This document shows positions 10,149 through 20,502 of a stretch of 64,000 bases of DNA, piece by piece. Positions within the stretch are counted from its first letter, which is position 1. Every line of letters starts with the position of its first letter. A program made the translations under genes and the position numbers. The notes under the pieces were generated by a model. That model searched no databases. It saw nothing but the letters and a program-made list of their open reading frames with translations, and was not told the DNA's origin. The DNA comes from Pseudomonas flexibilis (GTDB taxonomy: Bacteria > Pseudomonadota > Gammaproteobacteria > Pseudomonadales > Pseudomonadaceae): contig NZ_JRUD01000002.1 in NCBI RefSeq assembly GCF_000802425.1, positions 248,001 to 312,000 of the forward strand, written 5' to 3'.

Positions 10149-11342
10149 ATGACAACGTCGCATACCGCCCAGCCGGGTCGTTGGCTGTCTGTGGCCGCGC
10201 TGGCCCTGGCCGCCTTCATTTTCAACACCACCGAATTCGTGCCCGTGGCGCTGCTCACCGACATCGGCGCCAGTTTCGGCCTGCCGCCCGAGCGCGTCGG
10301 CCTGATGCTGACCATCTATGCCTGGCTGGTGGCGCTGGCCTCGTTGCCCCTGATGCTGCTGACCCGGCATATGGAGCGGCGCCGCCTGCTGATGGGCGTG
10401 TTCGGGCTGTTCGTCCTCAGCCACCTGCTGTCGAGCGTGGCCTGGAGCTACGCGGCGCTGGTGGCCAGCCGCATCGGCATTGCCTTTGCCCATGCGCTGT
10501 TCTGGTCGATCACCGCGTCGCTCGCCCTGCGCGTGGCGCCGGCCGGCCGCGAGGCGCAGGCGCTGGGCCTGCTGGCCACCGGCACCACGCTGGCCATGGT
10601 GTTGGGCATTCCGCTCGGTCGCATGGTGGGCGAGTGGTTGGGCTGGCGCGTGACCTTCCTGGGGATTGCCGGGCTGGCGCTGCTCACGGCGATCATCCTG
10701 GCGCGCACGCTGCCGCTGCTGCCGAGCCAGAACGCCGGTTCGCTGAAGAGCCTGCCGGTGATCTTCCAGCGCCCGGCGCTGGTGGTGGTGTACGTGCTCA
10801 CCGTGCTGGTGGTGACCGCGCAGTTCACCGCCTACAGCTATATCGAGCCGTTCGCCCGCGAGGTCGGCGGCTTCATCGGCAACCAGATCACCCTGTTGCT
10901 GCTGCTGTTCGGCGGCGCCGGGCTGGTGGGCTCGGCGCTGTTCAGCCGCTACAGTCCGCGCTACTCGCGACCGTTTCTGCTCGGCGCCATCGGCGCCCTG
11001 GCGCTGTGCCTGCTGCTGCTCGAGCCGTTGTCGCAGAGCTTCGGCCCGCTGGGTGCGCTGTGCTTCTTCTGGGGCATCGCCATCCTGTGCTTCACCCTGG
11101 CGCTGCAGTCGCGCGTGCTGAAATTCGCCTCGGATGCCACCGACGTGGCCATGTCGCTGTTCTCCGGGCTGTACAACGTGGGCATCGGCGCCGGCGCGCT
11201 GCTGGGCAGCCTGGTCACCCGCCAGGTTGGGTTGGAAAGCATCGGTTGGGTCGGCGGCCTGCTGGCCCTCTGCGGGCTACTCATCTGCGCGGTAGCGATG
11301 CTGCGCATCGCCCCGCCCATGACCCCGGCGCAGGCGGGATAA
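10149..11342 (+). CDS. MFS efflux transporter, SotB-like
   Basis: 397 residues, about 12 hydrophobic helices. The N-terminal [20 protein letters not shown] matches the sugar-efflux SotB/YdeA branch of the drug:H+ antiporter MFS family, and the charged loop between helices 2 and 3 (RHMERRRLL) is present. It would sit in the inner membrane and export small solutes such as arabinose or IPTG-like sugars; the true substrate is not readable. It stands alone, and its stop codon is followed after seven bases by a hairpin. Confidence 0.85.
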   Translation: MTTSHTAQPGRWLSVAALALAAFIFNTTEFVPVALLTDIGASFGLPPERVGLMLTIYAWLVALASLPLMLLTRHMERRRLLMGVFGLFVLSHLLSSVAWSYAALVASRIGIAFAHALFWSITASLALRVAPAGREAQALGLLATGTTLAMVLGIPLGRMVGEWLGWRVTFLGIAGLALLTAIILARTLPLLPSQNAGSLKSLPVIFQRPALVVVYVLTVLVVTAQFTAYSYIEPFAREVGGFIGNQITLLLLLFGGAGLVGSALFSRYSPRYSRPFLLGAIGALALCLLLLEPLSQSFGPLGALCFFWGIAILCFTLALQSRVLKFASDATDVAMSLFSGLYNVGIGAGALLGSLVTRQVGLESIGWVGGLLALCGLLICAVAMLRIAPPMTPAQAG

Positions 11343-11344
11343 CC

Positions 11345-11377
11345 GTAGGGTGGTCAATGCGCAAGCATTGACCACCG
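11345..11377. repeat. GTAGGGTGG hairpin element, copy 1
   Basis: A perfect 12-bp stem GGTGGTCAATGC (11349-11360) / GCATTGACCACC (11365-11376) with a GCAA loop, preceded by CGTA. It sits between two converging genes and may act as a two-way terminator. It belongs to a family found at several other gaps in the window. Confidence 0.7.
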
Positions 11378-11441
11378 TTTGCGCACCGAACCGGCAGCCA
11401 TAACGGCGCCGGAACCCCGGGCCGCCGCCGGGCGCCCTGCT

Positions 11442-13445
11442 TCAGCGTCCCGGCTTGCTGCGGATGGTCTTGAGCAGGTCTTCCGGCGTGATGGAGGCCA
11501 CCACCTGGCTGGCCGCGCTGCCCGGCTGCGGCAGGTTGAGGATGTGGCCCTTGATCTTGCCGATCACGTGCATTTCGCACGGCTTGCAGTCGAACTTCAG
11601 GGTCAGCACCTCGTCGCCGTGCACCAGCTGCATCGGCGCCACCTTGGTGCGTACGCCGGTCACGCCCTTGGCCTGTTTCGGGCACAGGTTGAAGGAGAAG
11701 CGCAGGCAGTGCTTGGTGATCATCACCGGCACCTCGCCGGTTTCCTCGTGGGCCTCGTAGGCCGCGTCGATCAGCTCCACGCCGAAACGCTTGTAGAAGG
11801 CACGGGCCTTGTCGTTGTAGACGTTGGCCAGGAAGGTCAGGTGCGATTCCGGGTACACCGGCGGCGGCACGGCCACCGGCTTGCGGAAGCCGCGCGGATG
11901 CTCCAGCACGCGCGCGGCGGTCAGTGCCTCCACGGTGTCACGGCGCAGGCCCTTGAGCTGCGAGGCGGGCACGAAGGGCACGAAGGGCGCATCGATCTCC
12001 ACGGCGTCGGCGTGGTAGATCGTGGTGCCCAGCTGGCCGAGCAGGTCGCGCAGCTGCTCCAGCGCCTGCTCCGGCTTGTTGGCCGCGCTGAACGGGCCTT
12101 CCAGGGTCTGGCTGACGCGCACGCCGTCCTCGCTGGTGGCGGTCAGCGTCAGGCGCTGCTCGCCCAGTTCGGCTTTCCACGACAGGCCGATGCGCCGCTC
12201 GGCGGAGCTCTTCTGCAGCGCCTGCTGCCAGTTGTGGTCCAGGTTGCGGCTCAGCGGATGGTGGGGGCGCAGCTGGCGCAGGGCCGCCGGTAGCTCGTTG
12301 GGCTCCACGCGGTACTGCCAGCGCGGCGCGCCGTATTCTTCGAACTGCTGTTGCAGCTCCACCACGCTGGCGCGGAAACCCACCACCTCGCGCTTGACCA
12401 GCACGTTCAGCCCGTCGCCGTTGGACAGCGGCTCGTGGGTCACGGCCACGAAGTCCTGCTTGCCGACCTTGAGCACTTCGCCCACCGGCAGGCCGGTGAA
12501 GGTCGGCGAGTCGAAGGCGCCGATGTCTTCCTTGCGGTCGTTGACGAAGTAGTCGGTGCTGCCGCGGTGGAAGGTCTTGTCCGGGTCCGGCACGAAGAAG
12601 TGCTCGGTGCGGCCGCGGGAGGCGCGTTCCAGGTCCGGGCGTTCGAGGAGGATGTCGTCCAGGCGCTGGCGGTAATAGGCGGTGATGTTCTTCACGTAGC
12701 CCATGTCCTTGTAGCGACCTTCGATCTTGAAGGAGCGCACGCCGGCCTCGACCAGCGCGCGCAGGTTGGCGCTCTGGTTGTTGTCCTTCATCGACAGCAG
12801 GTGCTTGTCGTAGGCCACCACGCGGCCCTGGTCGTCCTTCAGGGTGTAGGGCAGGCGGCAGGCCTGGGAGCAGTCGCCGCGGTTGGCGCTGCGGCCCGTC
12901 TGCGCATGGGAGATGTAGCACTGGCCCGAGAAGGCCACGCACAGCGCGCCATGGATGAAGAACTCCAGGGTGGTGTCCACCGCCGCGTGGATGGCGCGGA
13001 TTTCCGTGAGGTTCAGCTCTCGGGCCAGCACCAGCTGGCTGAAACCGGCGTCGCCGAGGAAGCGCGCCTTCTCCAGGGTGCGGATGTCGCACTGGGTGCT
13101 GGCGTGGATCTCGATCGGTGGAATGTCCAGCTCCATGATGCCCATGTCCTGGATGATCAGCGCGTCCACGCCGGCGTCGTACAGCTGGTGGATCAGCGCG
13201 CGGGCCGGCTCCAGCTCGTCGTCGTGCAGGATGGTGTTGAGGGTGACGAACACCCGCGCATGGAACAGGTGGGCGAACTCCACCAGCCGGGCGATCTCCT
13301 CGACGCTGTTCTCGGCATTGTGCCGGGCTCCGAAGCTCGGCCCGCCGATGTACACGGCGTCCGCCCCGTGCAGGATCGCCTCGCGGGCGATGTTCACGTC
13401 GCGGGCGGGGCTGAGCAATTCGAGGTGGTGCTTGGGCAGGGACAT
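11442..13445 (-). CDS. rlhA: RlhA-like U32 peptidase-family protein (23S rRNA hydroxycytidine synthesis)
   Basis: 667 residues. The N-terminal half is the U32 family core (HHLELLSPARDVNIAREAIL, then ADAVYIGGPSFGAR) with the cysteine-rich signature FSGQCYISH, NRGDCSQACRLPY that binds an iron-sulfur cluster. The C-terminal half is the extra domain that separates RlhA (YdcP, about 650 residues) from the shorter TrhP/YegQ. RlhA makes 5-hydroxycytidine in the peptidyl-transferase centre of 23S rRNA in E. coli. I took the ATG at 13445; a longer frame upstream adds non-conserved arginine-rich sequence. Confidence 0.85.
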   Translation of the reverse strand: MSLPKHHLELLSPARDVNIAREAILHGADAVYIGGPSFGARHNAENSVEEIARLVEFAHLFHARVFVTLNTILHDDELEPARALIHQLYDAGVDALIIQDMGIMELDIPPIEIHASTQCDIRTLEKARFLGDAGFSQLVLARELNLTEIRAIHAAVDTTLEFFIHGALCVAFSGQCYISHAQTGRSANRGDCSQACRLPYTLKDDQGRVVAYDKHLLSMKDNNQSANLRALVEAGVRSFKIEGRYKDMGYVKNITAYYRQRLDDILLERPDLERASRGRTEHFFVPDPDKTFHRGSTDYFVNDRKEDIGAFDSPTFTGLPVGEVLKVGKQDFVAVTHEPLSNGDGLNVLVKREVVGFRASVVELQQQFEEYGAPRWQYRVEPNELPAALRQLRPHHPLSRNLDHNWQQALQKSSAERRIGLSWKAELGEQRLTLTATSEDGVRVSQTLEGPFSAANKPEQALEQLRDLLGQLGTTIYHADAVEIDAPFVPFVPASQLKGLRRDTVEALTAARVLEHPRGFRKPVAVPPPVYPESHLTFLANVYNDKARAFYKRFGVELIDAAYEAHEETGEVPVMITKHCLRFSFNLCPKQAKGVTGVRTKVAPMQLVHGDEVLTLKFDCKPCEMHVIGKIKGHILNLPQPGSAASQVVASITPEDLLKTIRSKPGR

Positions 13446-13565
13446 GGCGATCAGGCTTCGGGGGCGAAAACGAAAGGGGCGCCATTGTAGCGGCAAATGG
13501 TCACGGGGCGGACGCTGCCCGATACTCCGGCACAGAACCTGTAGGGGCGGCGCCACCCCGAGCCC

Positions 13566-13590
13566 GTGGGAGTGAATTCATTCGCGAGCT
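13566..13590 (+). repeat. Pseudomonad REP-like element
   Basis: A 25-base unit, GTGGGAGTGAATTCATTCGC plus GAGCT, in the gap between two minus-strand genes. An inverted copy with 24 of 25 matches lies at 19354-19378. Confidence 0.65.
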
Positions 13591-13624
13591 TTCGGGGTTG
13601 CACCCTCACGGCGGGGCTACGAGG

Positions 13625-14401
13625 CTACCGGGCAAACGCCTCATCCAGCAGGTTGTTCATGGCCTGGAACGCCCGCTCGGCCACCAGCGGGTGGTACTCG
13701 TTGCGCCCCGGCACGTTGGCGTAGGGGTCGGTGAAGGAGTGCACGGCATTGCCGTAGCTGACCAGTTGCCAGTCCACGTCGGTCTTCTGCATGGACGCGA
13801 CGAACTCATCCACCTGCTGCTTGGGCACCGCCGGGTCGTCGGCGCCGTGCAACACCAGCACGCTGCCCTGGATGTTGCCGTTGTCGGCGGGATTGGGCGT
13901 GTCGAGGTTGCCATGGAAGGACACGAAGGCCTTGAGCGGCGCGCCGCTGCGCGCCAGCTCGAGGATCGCTCCACCGCCGAAGCAGAAGCCGATGGCGCCC
14001 ACCTGTTGCGTATTCACCTTGTCGGTGTGCTTGAGCAGCGCGTCCAGCGAAGCCTGGGCCCGCTTGCGCATCAGCGGGCGATCGCCACGCAGCGCGCCGG
14101 CCACCTTGCCCGCCTCCTCCGGGCCACTGGGGCGCACCTCCTTGCCATAGAGATCGGCGACGAACACCACGTACTTGTCGCTGGCGGCGCGCGCGGCCTT
14201 CTCGGCGGCGCGCTCGGTGGCGCCCAGCCAGTTGGGCACCATCAGCAGCCCGGGGCGTGGGGTGGTCACCGAATCGTCGTAGACCAGCAGGCCCTGATAG
14301 GGCTGGCCGTCGATCTGGTAGTCGATGCGTTCAACCTTGACCTCGGCGTGGGCCAGACCGATGGAGGAGACGAACAAGAGCGGCAACAAGGCGGTCTTCA
14401 T
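13625..14401 (-). CDS. Dienelactone hydrolase family protein, exported
   Basis: 258 residues. The start at 14401 gives a clean signal peptide (MKTALLPLLFVSSIGLAHA). The mature part is an alpha/beta hydrolase with the dienelactone hydrolase nucleophile motif GFCFGGG (Cys), an Asp in GADDP and a His in NAVHSF, the Cys-Asp-His triad of the family. It would act in the periplasm on an unknown ester or lactone. The neighbours give no pathway clue. Confidence 0.85.
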   Translation of the reverse strand: MKTALLPLLFVSSIGLAHAEVKVERIDYQIDGQPYQGLLVYDDSVTTPRPGLLMVPNWLGATERAAEKAARAASDKYVVFVADLYGKEVRPSGPEEAGKVAGALRGDRPLMRKRAQASLDALLKHTDKVNTQQVGAIGFCFGGGAILELARSGAPLKAFVSFHGNLDTPNPADNGNIQGSVLVLHGADDPAVPKQQVDEFVASMQKTDVDWQLVSYGNAVHSFTDPYANVPGRNEYHPLVAERAFQAMNNLLDEAFAR

Positions 14402-14508
14402 GGCGGATCTCCGGTGCGGGAATGCTGAAACCCTAGCAGGGGTAGCGAGCGCTGAGCGCAAGCCGGGCTATGTTCAAGAGAACCGTACTCCCGGAGGGGA
14501 AACTGGCC

Positions 14509-14853
14509 ATGAGCAGGTTCGACATCGAAAGCTGGTGCAAGAAGAGTCCCACCGACAAGTCCGAGCCGATGGGGCAGATGAGTTTCCATATCAGCGAGAA
14601 CGACCACCTCAACCTGGAGCAGGCCGAAGAGCGCCTGCAGAACAGCGGCGAACCGGAAGCCTGGGTGGACGTGGACATGGCGTCCTTCCAGTTGGTCACG
14701 CCCCCCGAATGCGGGCCGTTGTCGGACTGCCGCCTGCGTGTCTACCTGCGCGAGGACGACCAGCGCGGCCAGTTCCACCTGGTCGGCCACCGCGCCAGCG
14801 ACGGCAGCCTGGTGTACACCAACGCGATCATGGTCGACATGCTGATGGAATGA
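14509..14853 (+). CDS. Conserved hypothetical protein
   Basis: 114 residues starting MSRFDIESWCKKS, preceded by GGAGGGG at a good distance, which decides this start over an in-frame ATG at 14470. No signal peptide or membrane segment. The fold looks mixed alpha/beta with a run of beta strands (QFHLVGHRASDGSLVYTN). Codon use is typical for the genome. I do not recognise a characterised family. Confidence 0.7.
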   Translation: MSRFDIESWCKKSPTDKSEPMGQMSFHISENDHLNLEQAEERLQNSGEPEAWVDVDMASFQLVTPPECGPLSDCRLRVYLREDDQRGQFHLVGHRASDGSLVYTNAIMVDMLME

Positions 14854-15172
14854 GGCCGCTGCGCTTAGTACCGGCCGGCCGGTGACGCAGGGAAGGCTGG
14901 CTCGCTGAGGTCGCGGTGCTTGATTCTGATCATGGGGCGCAGCCGCCGCGAGCGGCTAGGATGGCGGTGTCTGGGTTATAAATAGAAATTAGTAAATTGA
15001 TATTCAAATATTATTAGTTTGTTTTGATTTAACCGGATCGACACACTAGCCAGGCCTGTCAGTCAGAAGGCCTGCGCTGCCGCATGGGCGTGTCTGACCA
15101 GGGGTACCGGCCGCAGAGCCGGCCCGACGAGTCGTGCTGACAGGCTTCCCAGCGTGCATAGGACTCCCGGTA
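14854..15172. other. 319-bp gap before ccoN, with AT-rich segment
   Basis: No gene is seen. A markedly AT-rich stretch at 14975-15033 stands out from the GC-rich surroundings and is the likely promoter region for the downstream oxidase gene. TTGATATTC at about 14997 resembles only one half of an Anr site. Confidence 0.5.
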
Positions 15173-16611
<1,439 letters not shown>

Positions 16612-16612
<1 letters not shown>

Positions 16613-16821
16613 TGATCTTCGTGCTTCTTTCCGTGCTGGTCGGCGGGCTGTGCCTGGCCGTGCTGCGCACCCCCGACGCCGACCTGCGCCAGGCCGCCCT
16701 GCAGCCCTTCGCCGACGATCCGCCGGCGGCGCGACAACTGGAACAGGAAACCGGCTTGCGCTGCGAGCGCGTGGTCGAGGTGCCGTTCGAAGACCCGCGA
16801 CCTTTCCATCTGGAGGCCTGA
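16612..16821 (+). CDS. Small single-pass membrane protein downstream of ccoN
   Basis: 69 residues: one hydrophobic helix (IFVLLSVLVGGLCLAVL) then a charged tail with one cysteine. It starts within the stop of ccoN (TGATG overlap), so it is translated with it. The partner of orphan ccoN4 in P. aeruginosa has the same layout. A role as a small accessory (CcoQ-like) subunit is inference from position and size. Confidence 0.8.
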
Positions 16822-16855
16822 GTTTCCTCCGCGTCCAGGGACGGACGCTCCCCTT

Positions 16856-16878
16856 CGCGCCGCATGCGGCGCGTTTTT
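16856..16878 (+). terminator. Terminator after the ccoN operon
   Basis: A self-complementary stem CGCGCCGCATGCGGCGCG at 16856-16873 followed directly by TTTTT. It ends the two-gene transcript and lies just before the end of the converging LysR gene. Confidence 0.8.
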
Positions 16879-16880
16879 GT

Positions 16881-17732
16881 TCAGAGCAGCGGCGACCAGT
16901 CGCCCGACTCGCCGACAACGTCCCGCACGCAGTCGATGGCGCGGGCAACGGTTACCGAGCAGCGCTCGCGGGCGTAGATCAGGTAGACCGGGTAGGTGAA
17001 CTCCGGCGCCAGCGGAACCCGTTCGAGCACGCCGCTCTCCAGGTAGCCCTGCACCACGCGGCTGCGAAAATAGCCGCTGCCGCCGGCTTCCAGCAGGAAC
17101 TGCAGGGCCAGCGGGCCGAGGTCGAAGCTCAGCGACGGATGCGCGAGGTCATGCAGGGCCGCGTCGTGCCGGCGACGGAACTCATCGCCCCAGTCCACAT
17201 ACACGTAGGGCGCCGGTTGTCGCGGGTTGCGTACCTGGATGAGCTTTTCCTCCATCAGCAATTCGCTCTGCAGGCCCGGCCCGTACAGCGGCTGGTAGAC
17301 CAGGACGGCATCCAGCCTGCCGTCCTCCAGCTCGCGCACCAGGCTCGCTCCGGCGCCACTGCGGCTATGCACCTCCAGCCCCGGCAGCGCCTGGCGCAGC
17401 GCGCAGACCCACTTGAGCATCAACGGAGCGCACAGGCTCGGCTCGCCGCCCAGGTGCAGCGTTTCGGCGCGTTCGGCCGGCAGCGGCAACACCTGCTGCG
17501 CCTCGTCCCAGGCCTGCACCATGCGGCTGGCGAACTCCACGAAGGCCTCGCCATCGGGCGTCAGCCGCGCACCGGAACGATTGCGCACGAACAGGCTGCA
17601 GTCGAGCTGGCTTTCCAGCGTCTGCACGCGCGCCGTCACCGCCGCCTGGGTCAGGTGCAGACGTTCCGCCGCGCCCACGAAACTGCCGCAGCGCACGATC
17701 TCCAGAAAGGTACGTGCCAGATCGACCGCCAT
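16881..17732 (-). CDS. LysR-family transcriptional regulator
   Basis: 283 residues from the ATG at 17732 (MAVDLARTFLEIV). N-terminal winged helix-turn-helix (residues about 3-60, with LTQAAVTARVQTLES) and a C-terminal substrate-binding domain. A 30-residue extension from an upstream start lacks homology-like content. The effector is unknown. It is divergent from the beta-barrel gene at 17936 across a 203-bp gap, the classic place for a LysR target, but no T-N11-A site was confirmed. Confidence 0.88.
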   Translation of the reverse strand: MAVDLARTFLEIVRCGSFVGAAERLHLTQAAVTARVQTLESQLDCSLFVRNRSGARLTPDGEAFVEFASRMVQAWDEAQQVLPLPAERAETLHLGGEPSLCAPLMLKWVCALRQALPGLEVHSRSGAGASLVRELEDGRLDAVLVYQPLYGPGLQSELLMEEKLIQVRNPRQPAPYVYVDWGDEFRRRHDAALHDLAHPSLSFDLGPLALQFLLEAGGSGYFRSRVVQGYLESGVLERVPLAPEFTYPVYLIYARERCSVTVARAIDCVRDVVGESGDWSPLL

Positions 17733-17935
17733 ACCGACCCCCGGCTTGAAATGAGGCGGCGAGTATACGCCCGCCGGGCCGCAGGCTTTCGCATCACACA
17801 CCGTTGCAGGCAGTTGCGCCATTTCCCGTGAACTGTGTCACAGCGCTGGGCCCGGACGGCAGGCCGGCATTGAGCACAAAACAGCCATGAAGTCACAATG
17901 CCATCACTGAGGAAGTACTTGCCTGTTATGGAGAA

Positions 17936-18490
17936 ATGATGAACGCAATCAAGACCTTGGGCTTAATGACTGCCGGTGCATTTGTGCTGGCCTGTGGCAT
18001 TGCCCAAGCCGATGAAACGCCGCGCGTGTATGTAGGCGTGGGCTACTCGCACATGACGCTGGACGGGGGCACGGCCGACTACACGCTGCCCATCACGACC
18101 TTCCACGCGGGGGTCGAGATCGCGCCCAACCTGAGCGTCGAAGGCCGCTACGGCATCAACGCCGGGGATGACGAGCAGTACGACTCGGGCGTGCTGGTGA
18201 CGTACGAAGTCAAGAGTTATTGGGCCGTCGTGCTCAAGGGCCGGGTGCCGGTCACCGACGCCTTCTCGTTCTACGGCATGGCCGGTGTGAACAGCCTGTC
18301 AGTCGACTTCCACGGGCAGAGCTTGGGCTGGCCGCTGTACACGCTCAGCGGCTCGGCCGAAGAAACCGGAACCACGCTGGGTGCCGGTGGCGAGCTGAGG
18401 CTGGGTGATTCGCTGGCGCTGACCGTCGAATACCAGCGGATGCATGAAGACGTCTCCGGCTACAACCTGGGACTGAACTACCGCTTCTAA
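17936..18490 (+). CDS. Outer-membrane beta-barrel protein
   Basis: 184 residues: signal peptide of about 25 residues (ending GIAQA), alternating amphipathic beta strands, and a C-terminal NLGLNYRF, with the terminal phenylalanine used by the Bam machinery. The pattern VYVGVGYSHMTLDGG is typical of 8-strand OmpA/OmpW-type porin-like barrels. Function unknown; small solute passage or surface adhesion are both possible. Confidence 0.85.
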   Translation: MMNAIKTLGLMTAGAFVLACGIAQADETPRVYVGVGYSHMTLDGGTADYTLPITTFHAGVEIAPNLSVEGRYGINAGDDEQYDSGVLVTYEVKSYWAVVLKGRVPVTDAFSFYGMAGVNSLSVDFHGQSLGWPLYTLSGSAEETGTTLGAGGELRLGDSLALTVEYQRMHEDVSGYNLGLNYRF

Positions 18491-18564
18491 GCGGGGTTCG
18501 ATAGGCGTGCACCGGCGGCGGTCAGCCAGGCGCTGTCCGCCCCACCCACGCCGCGCGGCGGGCA

Positions 18565-19257
18565 TCAATGCAAGCGTGTTGCCCGCCGTTCCTCCACATG
18601 CGCCTGCGCCTGGCGCGCCAGCTGATCCAGCAGGCGGTCGCGTTTGCGTTCGGCGTCGCCCATGGCGTCGCGGCCATGCTGCTTGAGCAGGTAGCTGTAG
18701 ATCTGCCGTACCTCGGTGGACTGGAAGATCGGCTCCAGATCCTGCACCGCCAGCGTGCCGTGACTGGCTTCGCGGCGGGTGTTCAGCACCACCTGCGGGC
18801 CGTGGGCGGCAATCGCCTGGAAACCCAGCGCCTCGAAAAACGGCGCCTTGCCGGCCACGCACGCCACCTGGGCGTGGGGATAACGGGCGATCATCTCCGC
18901 GACCAGCGCACTGCCGATGCCGTGCTGGCGATGACTGGCCAGCACCGCCAGATACAGCAGCGCGCAGGCCTGCGGATCGTCCACGTAGGGCAGGTACAGC
19001 GCAAAACCCAGCACCCGCGCCGGGTCCTCGTCGTCCAGCGCCAGCATCAGTTTCGGCTGGCCCGGCTGCGCGCCGTCCATGCGCTCCAGATAGCGATGCA
19101 CCTCGAAGCCCACCACGTACTGATAGAGCTGATACAGCGGATTGCTCGGCGTCAGCGACACCGGGCTGATGTCGCTCAGGTAATCCACCACCATCTGCAG
19201 CACCTGGGCTTTCAGGGACTCGGGCGGCGGGGTGTCCAGGTGGGCGAGGGTGAACAT
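18565..19257 (-). CDS. GNAT-family N-acetyltransferase
   Basis: 230 residues. The acetyl-CoA-binding motif is at about 100-125 (LAVLASHRQHGIGSALVAEM, with the Q/R-x-x-G-x-G pattern RQHGIGSA). The C-terminal 60 residues are a helical, highly charged tail (KRDRLLDQLARQAQAHVEER) not part of the GNAT core. Substrate unknown. It stands alone on the minus strand. Confidence 0.82.
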   Translation of the reverse strand: MFTLAHLDTPPPESLKAQVLQMVVDYLSDISPVSLTPSNPLYQLYQYVVGFEVHRYLERMDGAQPGQPKLMLALDDEDPARVLGFALYLPYVDDPQACALLYLAVLASHRQHGIGSALVAEMIARYPHAQVACVAGKAPFFEALGFQAIAAHGPQVVLNTRREASHGTLAVQDLEPIFQSTEVRQIYSYLLKQHGRDAMGDAERKRDRLLDQLARQAQAHVEERRATRLH

Positions 19258-19353
19258 GCGAAGGCTCCGGGCTGACGCGGCGCGCCATTGTACCGATCCC
19301 GCCAGGGATGCGCGGAGGCGTGGGGGGATGTCGGCTCGGTGCGGGCCACCAGA

Positions 19354-19378
19354 AGCTCGCGAATGAATTCGCTCCCAC
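19354..19378 (-). repeat. Pseudomonad REP-like element, inverted copy
   Basis: Reverse complement of the unit at 13566-13590 with one mismatch. It lies upstream of the acetyltransferase gene. Confidence 0.6.
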
Positions 19379-19487
19379 GGTCGACTTGTCCGCGAGATTG
19401 GCGCTTTACGTAGCTACCTCCGGGGGGAGCTGTGCAACGCCAGCCGGAGCGCTAAAGTAGCGCCACCCGCAACACCGGAGAGCCTCC

Positions 19488-19739
19488 ATGCCCACCTACG
19501 ACTACCGCTGCGAAGCCAACGGCCAGGTCTACGAAGTCCACCACCCGATGGCGCTCAGCCCGAAGACCTGGGGCGACCTGCGCGCCGCCTGCTGCTCGCT
19601 GCCCGACGACGCCGCGATCCCCGACAACGCCCCGGTCACCAAACTGATGAGCGCTGCCGGGGTGGTCAACAGCCGCGTGCTGAAGAATCCCGAAGCGCCG
19701 GCCTGCGCGCGTGGGGGCTGTGCCGGCAACTGCGTGTAG
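19488..19739 (+). CDS. FmdB-like zinc-ribbon protein
   Basis: 83 residues. The N-terminal MPTYDYRCEANGQVYEVHHP is the FmdB/CxxC regulatory-type zinc ribbon, though the usual second CxxC is altered; cysteines here are at 8, 35-36 and a C-terminal cluster ACARGGCAGNC. Proteins of this family are called putative regulators, with no clear role. It has its own ribosome site (GGAGAG) and no operon partners. Confidence 0.75.
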   Translation: MPTYDYRCEANGQVYEVHHPMALSPKTWGDLRAACCSLPDDAAIPDNAPVTKLMSAAGVVNSRVLKNPEAPACARGGCAGNCV

Positions 19740-19789
19740 GCTCCGGCCTGCAAGACAGATTCCTGTGAAGGAGGCTGGCCACTGGCGTG

Positions 19790-20074
19790 CTACCGAAGCC
19801 TCACGGTTGGCTCAAGCCCGAGCGCGCGCACAACCGCGAGAAAGGTTTTGAGCGTCGGGTTGCCGCCCTCGCTGAGTGACTTGTAAAGCTGCTCGCGGGC
19901 CAGCCCCGTTTCCTTGGCCAGTTCGCTCATCCCGCGCGCCTTGGCGACGATGCCCAGCGCCTTGGCGATATAGGCGGCGTCCCCCGTTTCCATCGCATCC
20001 GCGACGAAAATCGCGATGGCTTCGGGGCTGTCCAGCGCTTCGGCAGGATCGTAGGCATACAGTTGTTCGGTCAT
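19790..20074 (-). CDS. HigA-type antitoxin (helix-turn-helix)
   Basis: 94 residues. The C-terminal half is a helix-turn-helix of the addiction-module antidote family (LAKETGLAREQLYKSLSEGG, then PTLKTFLAVVRALGLEPTVR). The start at 20074 overlaps the toxin stop by four bases, so the order is toxin first, then antitoxin. It should neutralise the RelE/ParE-type toxin and repress the shared promoter, probably at the palindrome at 20383-20398. Confidence 0.88.
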   Translation of the reverse strand: MTEQLYAYDPAEALDSPEAIAIFVADAMETGDAAYIAKALGIVAKARGMSELAKETGLAREQLYKSLSEGGNPTLKTFLAVVRALGLEPTVRLR

Positions 20075-20373
20075 GGCTGCGTTCTCCACGCCAGTGCAAG
20101 GCGCTTCGCTGTCTCGATGTCGTGTTGCTGGGAGGCTTTGTCGCCTCCGCATAACAGGATTACCAGCTCGTTGCCGCGCTGCTGGAAATAGATCCGATAC
20201 CCGGGGCCGTAGTGAATCCGAAGCTCGCTGACGCCACCGCCAACAGGCGAAACGTCACCCGCAAGGCCGTTGGCTAGGCGGAAGATCCGTGCCGCGATGG
20301 CGGCTCGTGCCCGGCTGTCCCTGAGTCGGCGTTCCCACGCCCTGTACGTTTCCGTTTGTTGGATCTCAAGCAT
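20071..20373 (-). CDS. RelE/ParE-superfamily toxin (HigB-like)
   Basis: 100 residues. The motif string ETYRAWERRLRD, ARIFRLANGLAGD, VGGGVSELRIHYGPGYRIYF and ILLCGGDKASQQHDIETAK is that of the phage-derived Gp49-like branch of HigB toxins, usually ribosome-dependent mRNA interferases. The gene is full length with no frame break, and it is coupled to its antitoxin by a four-base overlap. Probably functional as a pair. Confidence 0.88.
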   Translation of the reverse strand: MLEIQQTETYRAWERRLRDSRARAAIAARIFRLANGLAGDVSPVGGGVSELRIHYGPGYRIYFQQRGNELVILLCGGDKASQQHDIETAKRLALAWRTQP

Positions 20374-20382
20374 GCGCTAATA

Positions 20383-20398
20383 GTGATTTATAAATCAC
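20383..20398. promoter_or_regulatory. Perfect palindrome before the toxin gene, probable operator
   Basis: GTGATTTATAAATCAC is a perfect 16-bp palindrome ending ten bases upstream of the toxin start codon. This is where HigA-type antitoxins bind to repress their own operon. Being AT-rich, it may overlap the -10 region. Confidence 0.6.
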
Positions 20399-20502
20399 AA
20401 AAGGCAAGCCGGATCGCCCGAGCGGTTGGCGGGGCAACCAACTCCACCGGAAACCCCGCGCCCTTTGCCGGATCACAACTGCATCCGCAAAAGGAGATTG
20501 CC

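Noticed and set aside
10149-11342. Long frame in another register over the MFS gene (419 codons)
   Set aside because: Arg/Ala/Gly-rich shadow of the transporter; the real frame has clear membrane helices.
14996-15010. TTGATATTCAAATA as an Anr box for ccoN
   Set aside because: The first half-site fits but the second half (AAATA) does not match ATCAA. Too weak to list.
20408-20450. Possible tRNA fragment (GCCCGAGCGGTT...)
   Set aside because: Resembles the D-arm region of a Ser/Leu tRNA, but no acceptor, anticodon or T arm follows.
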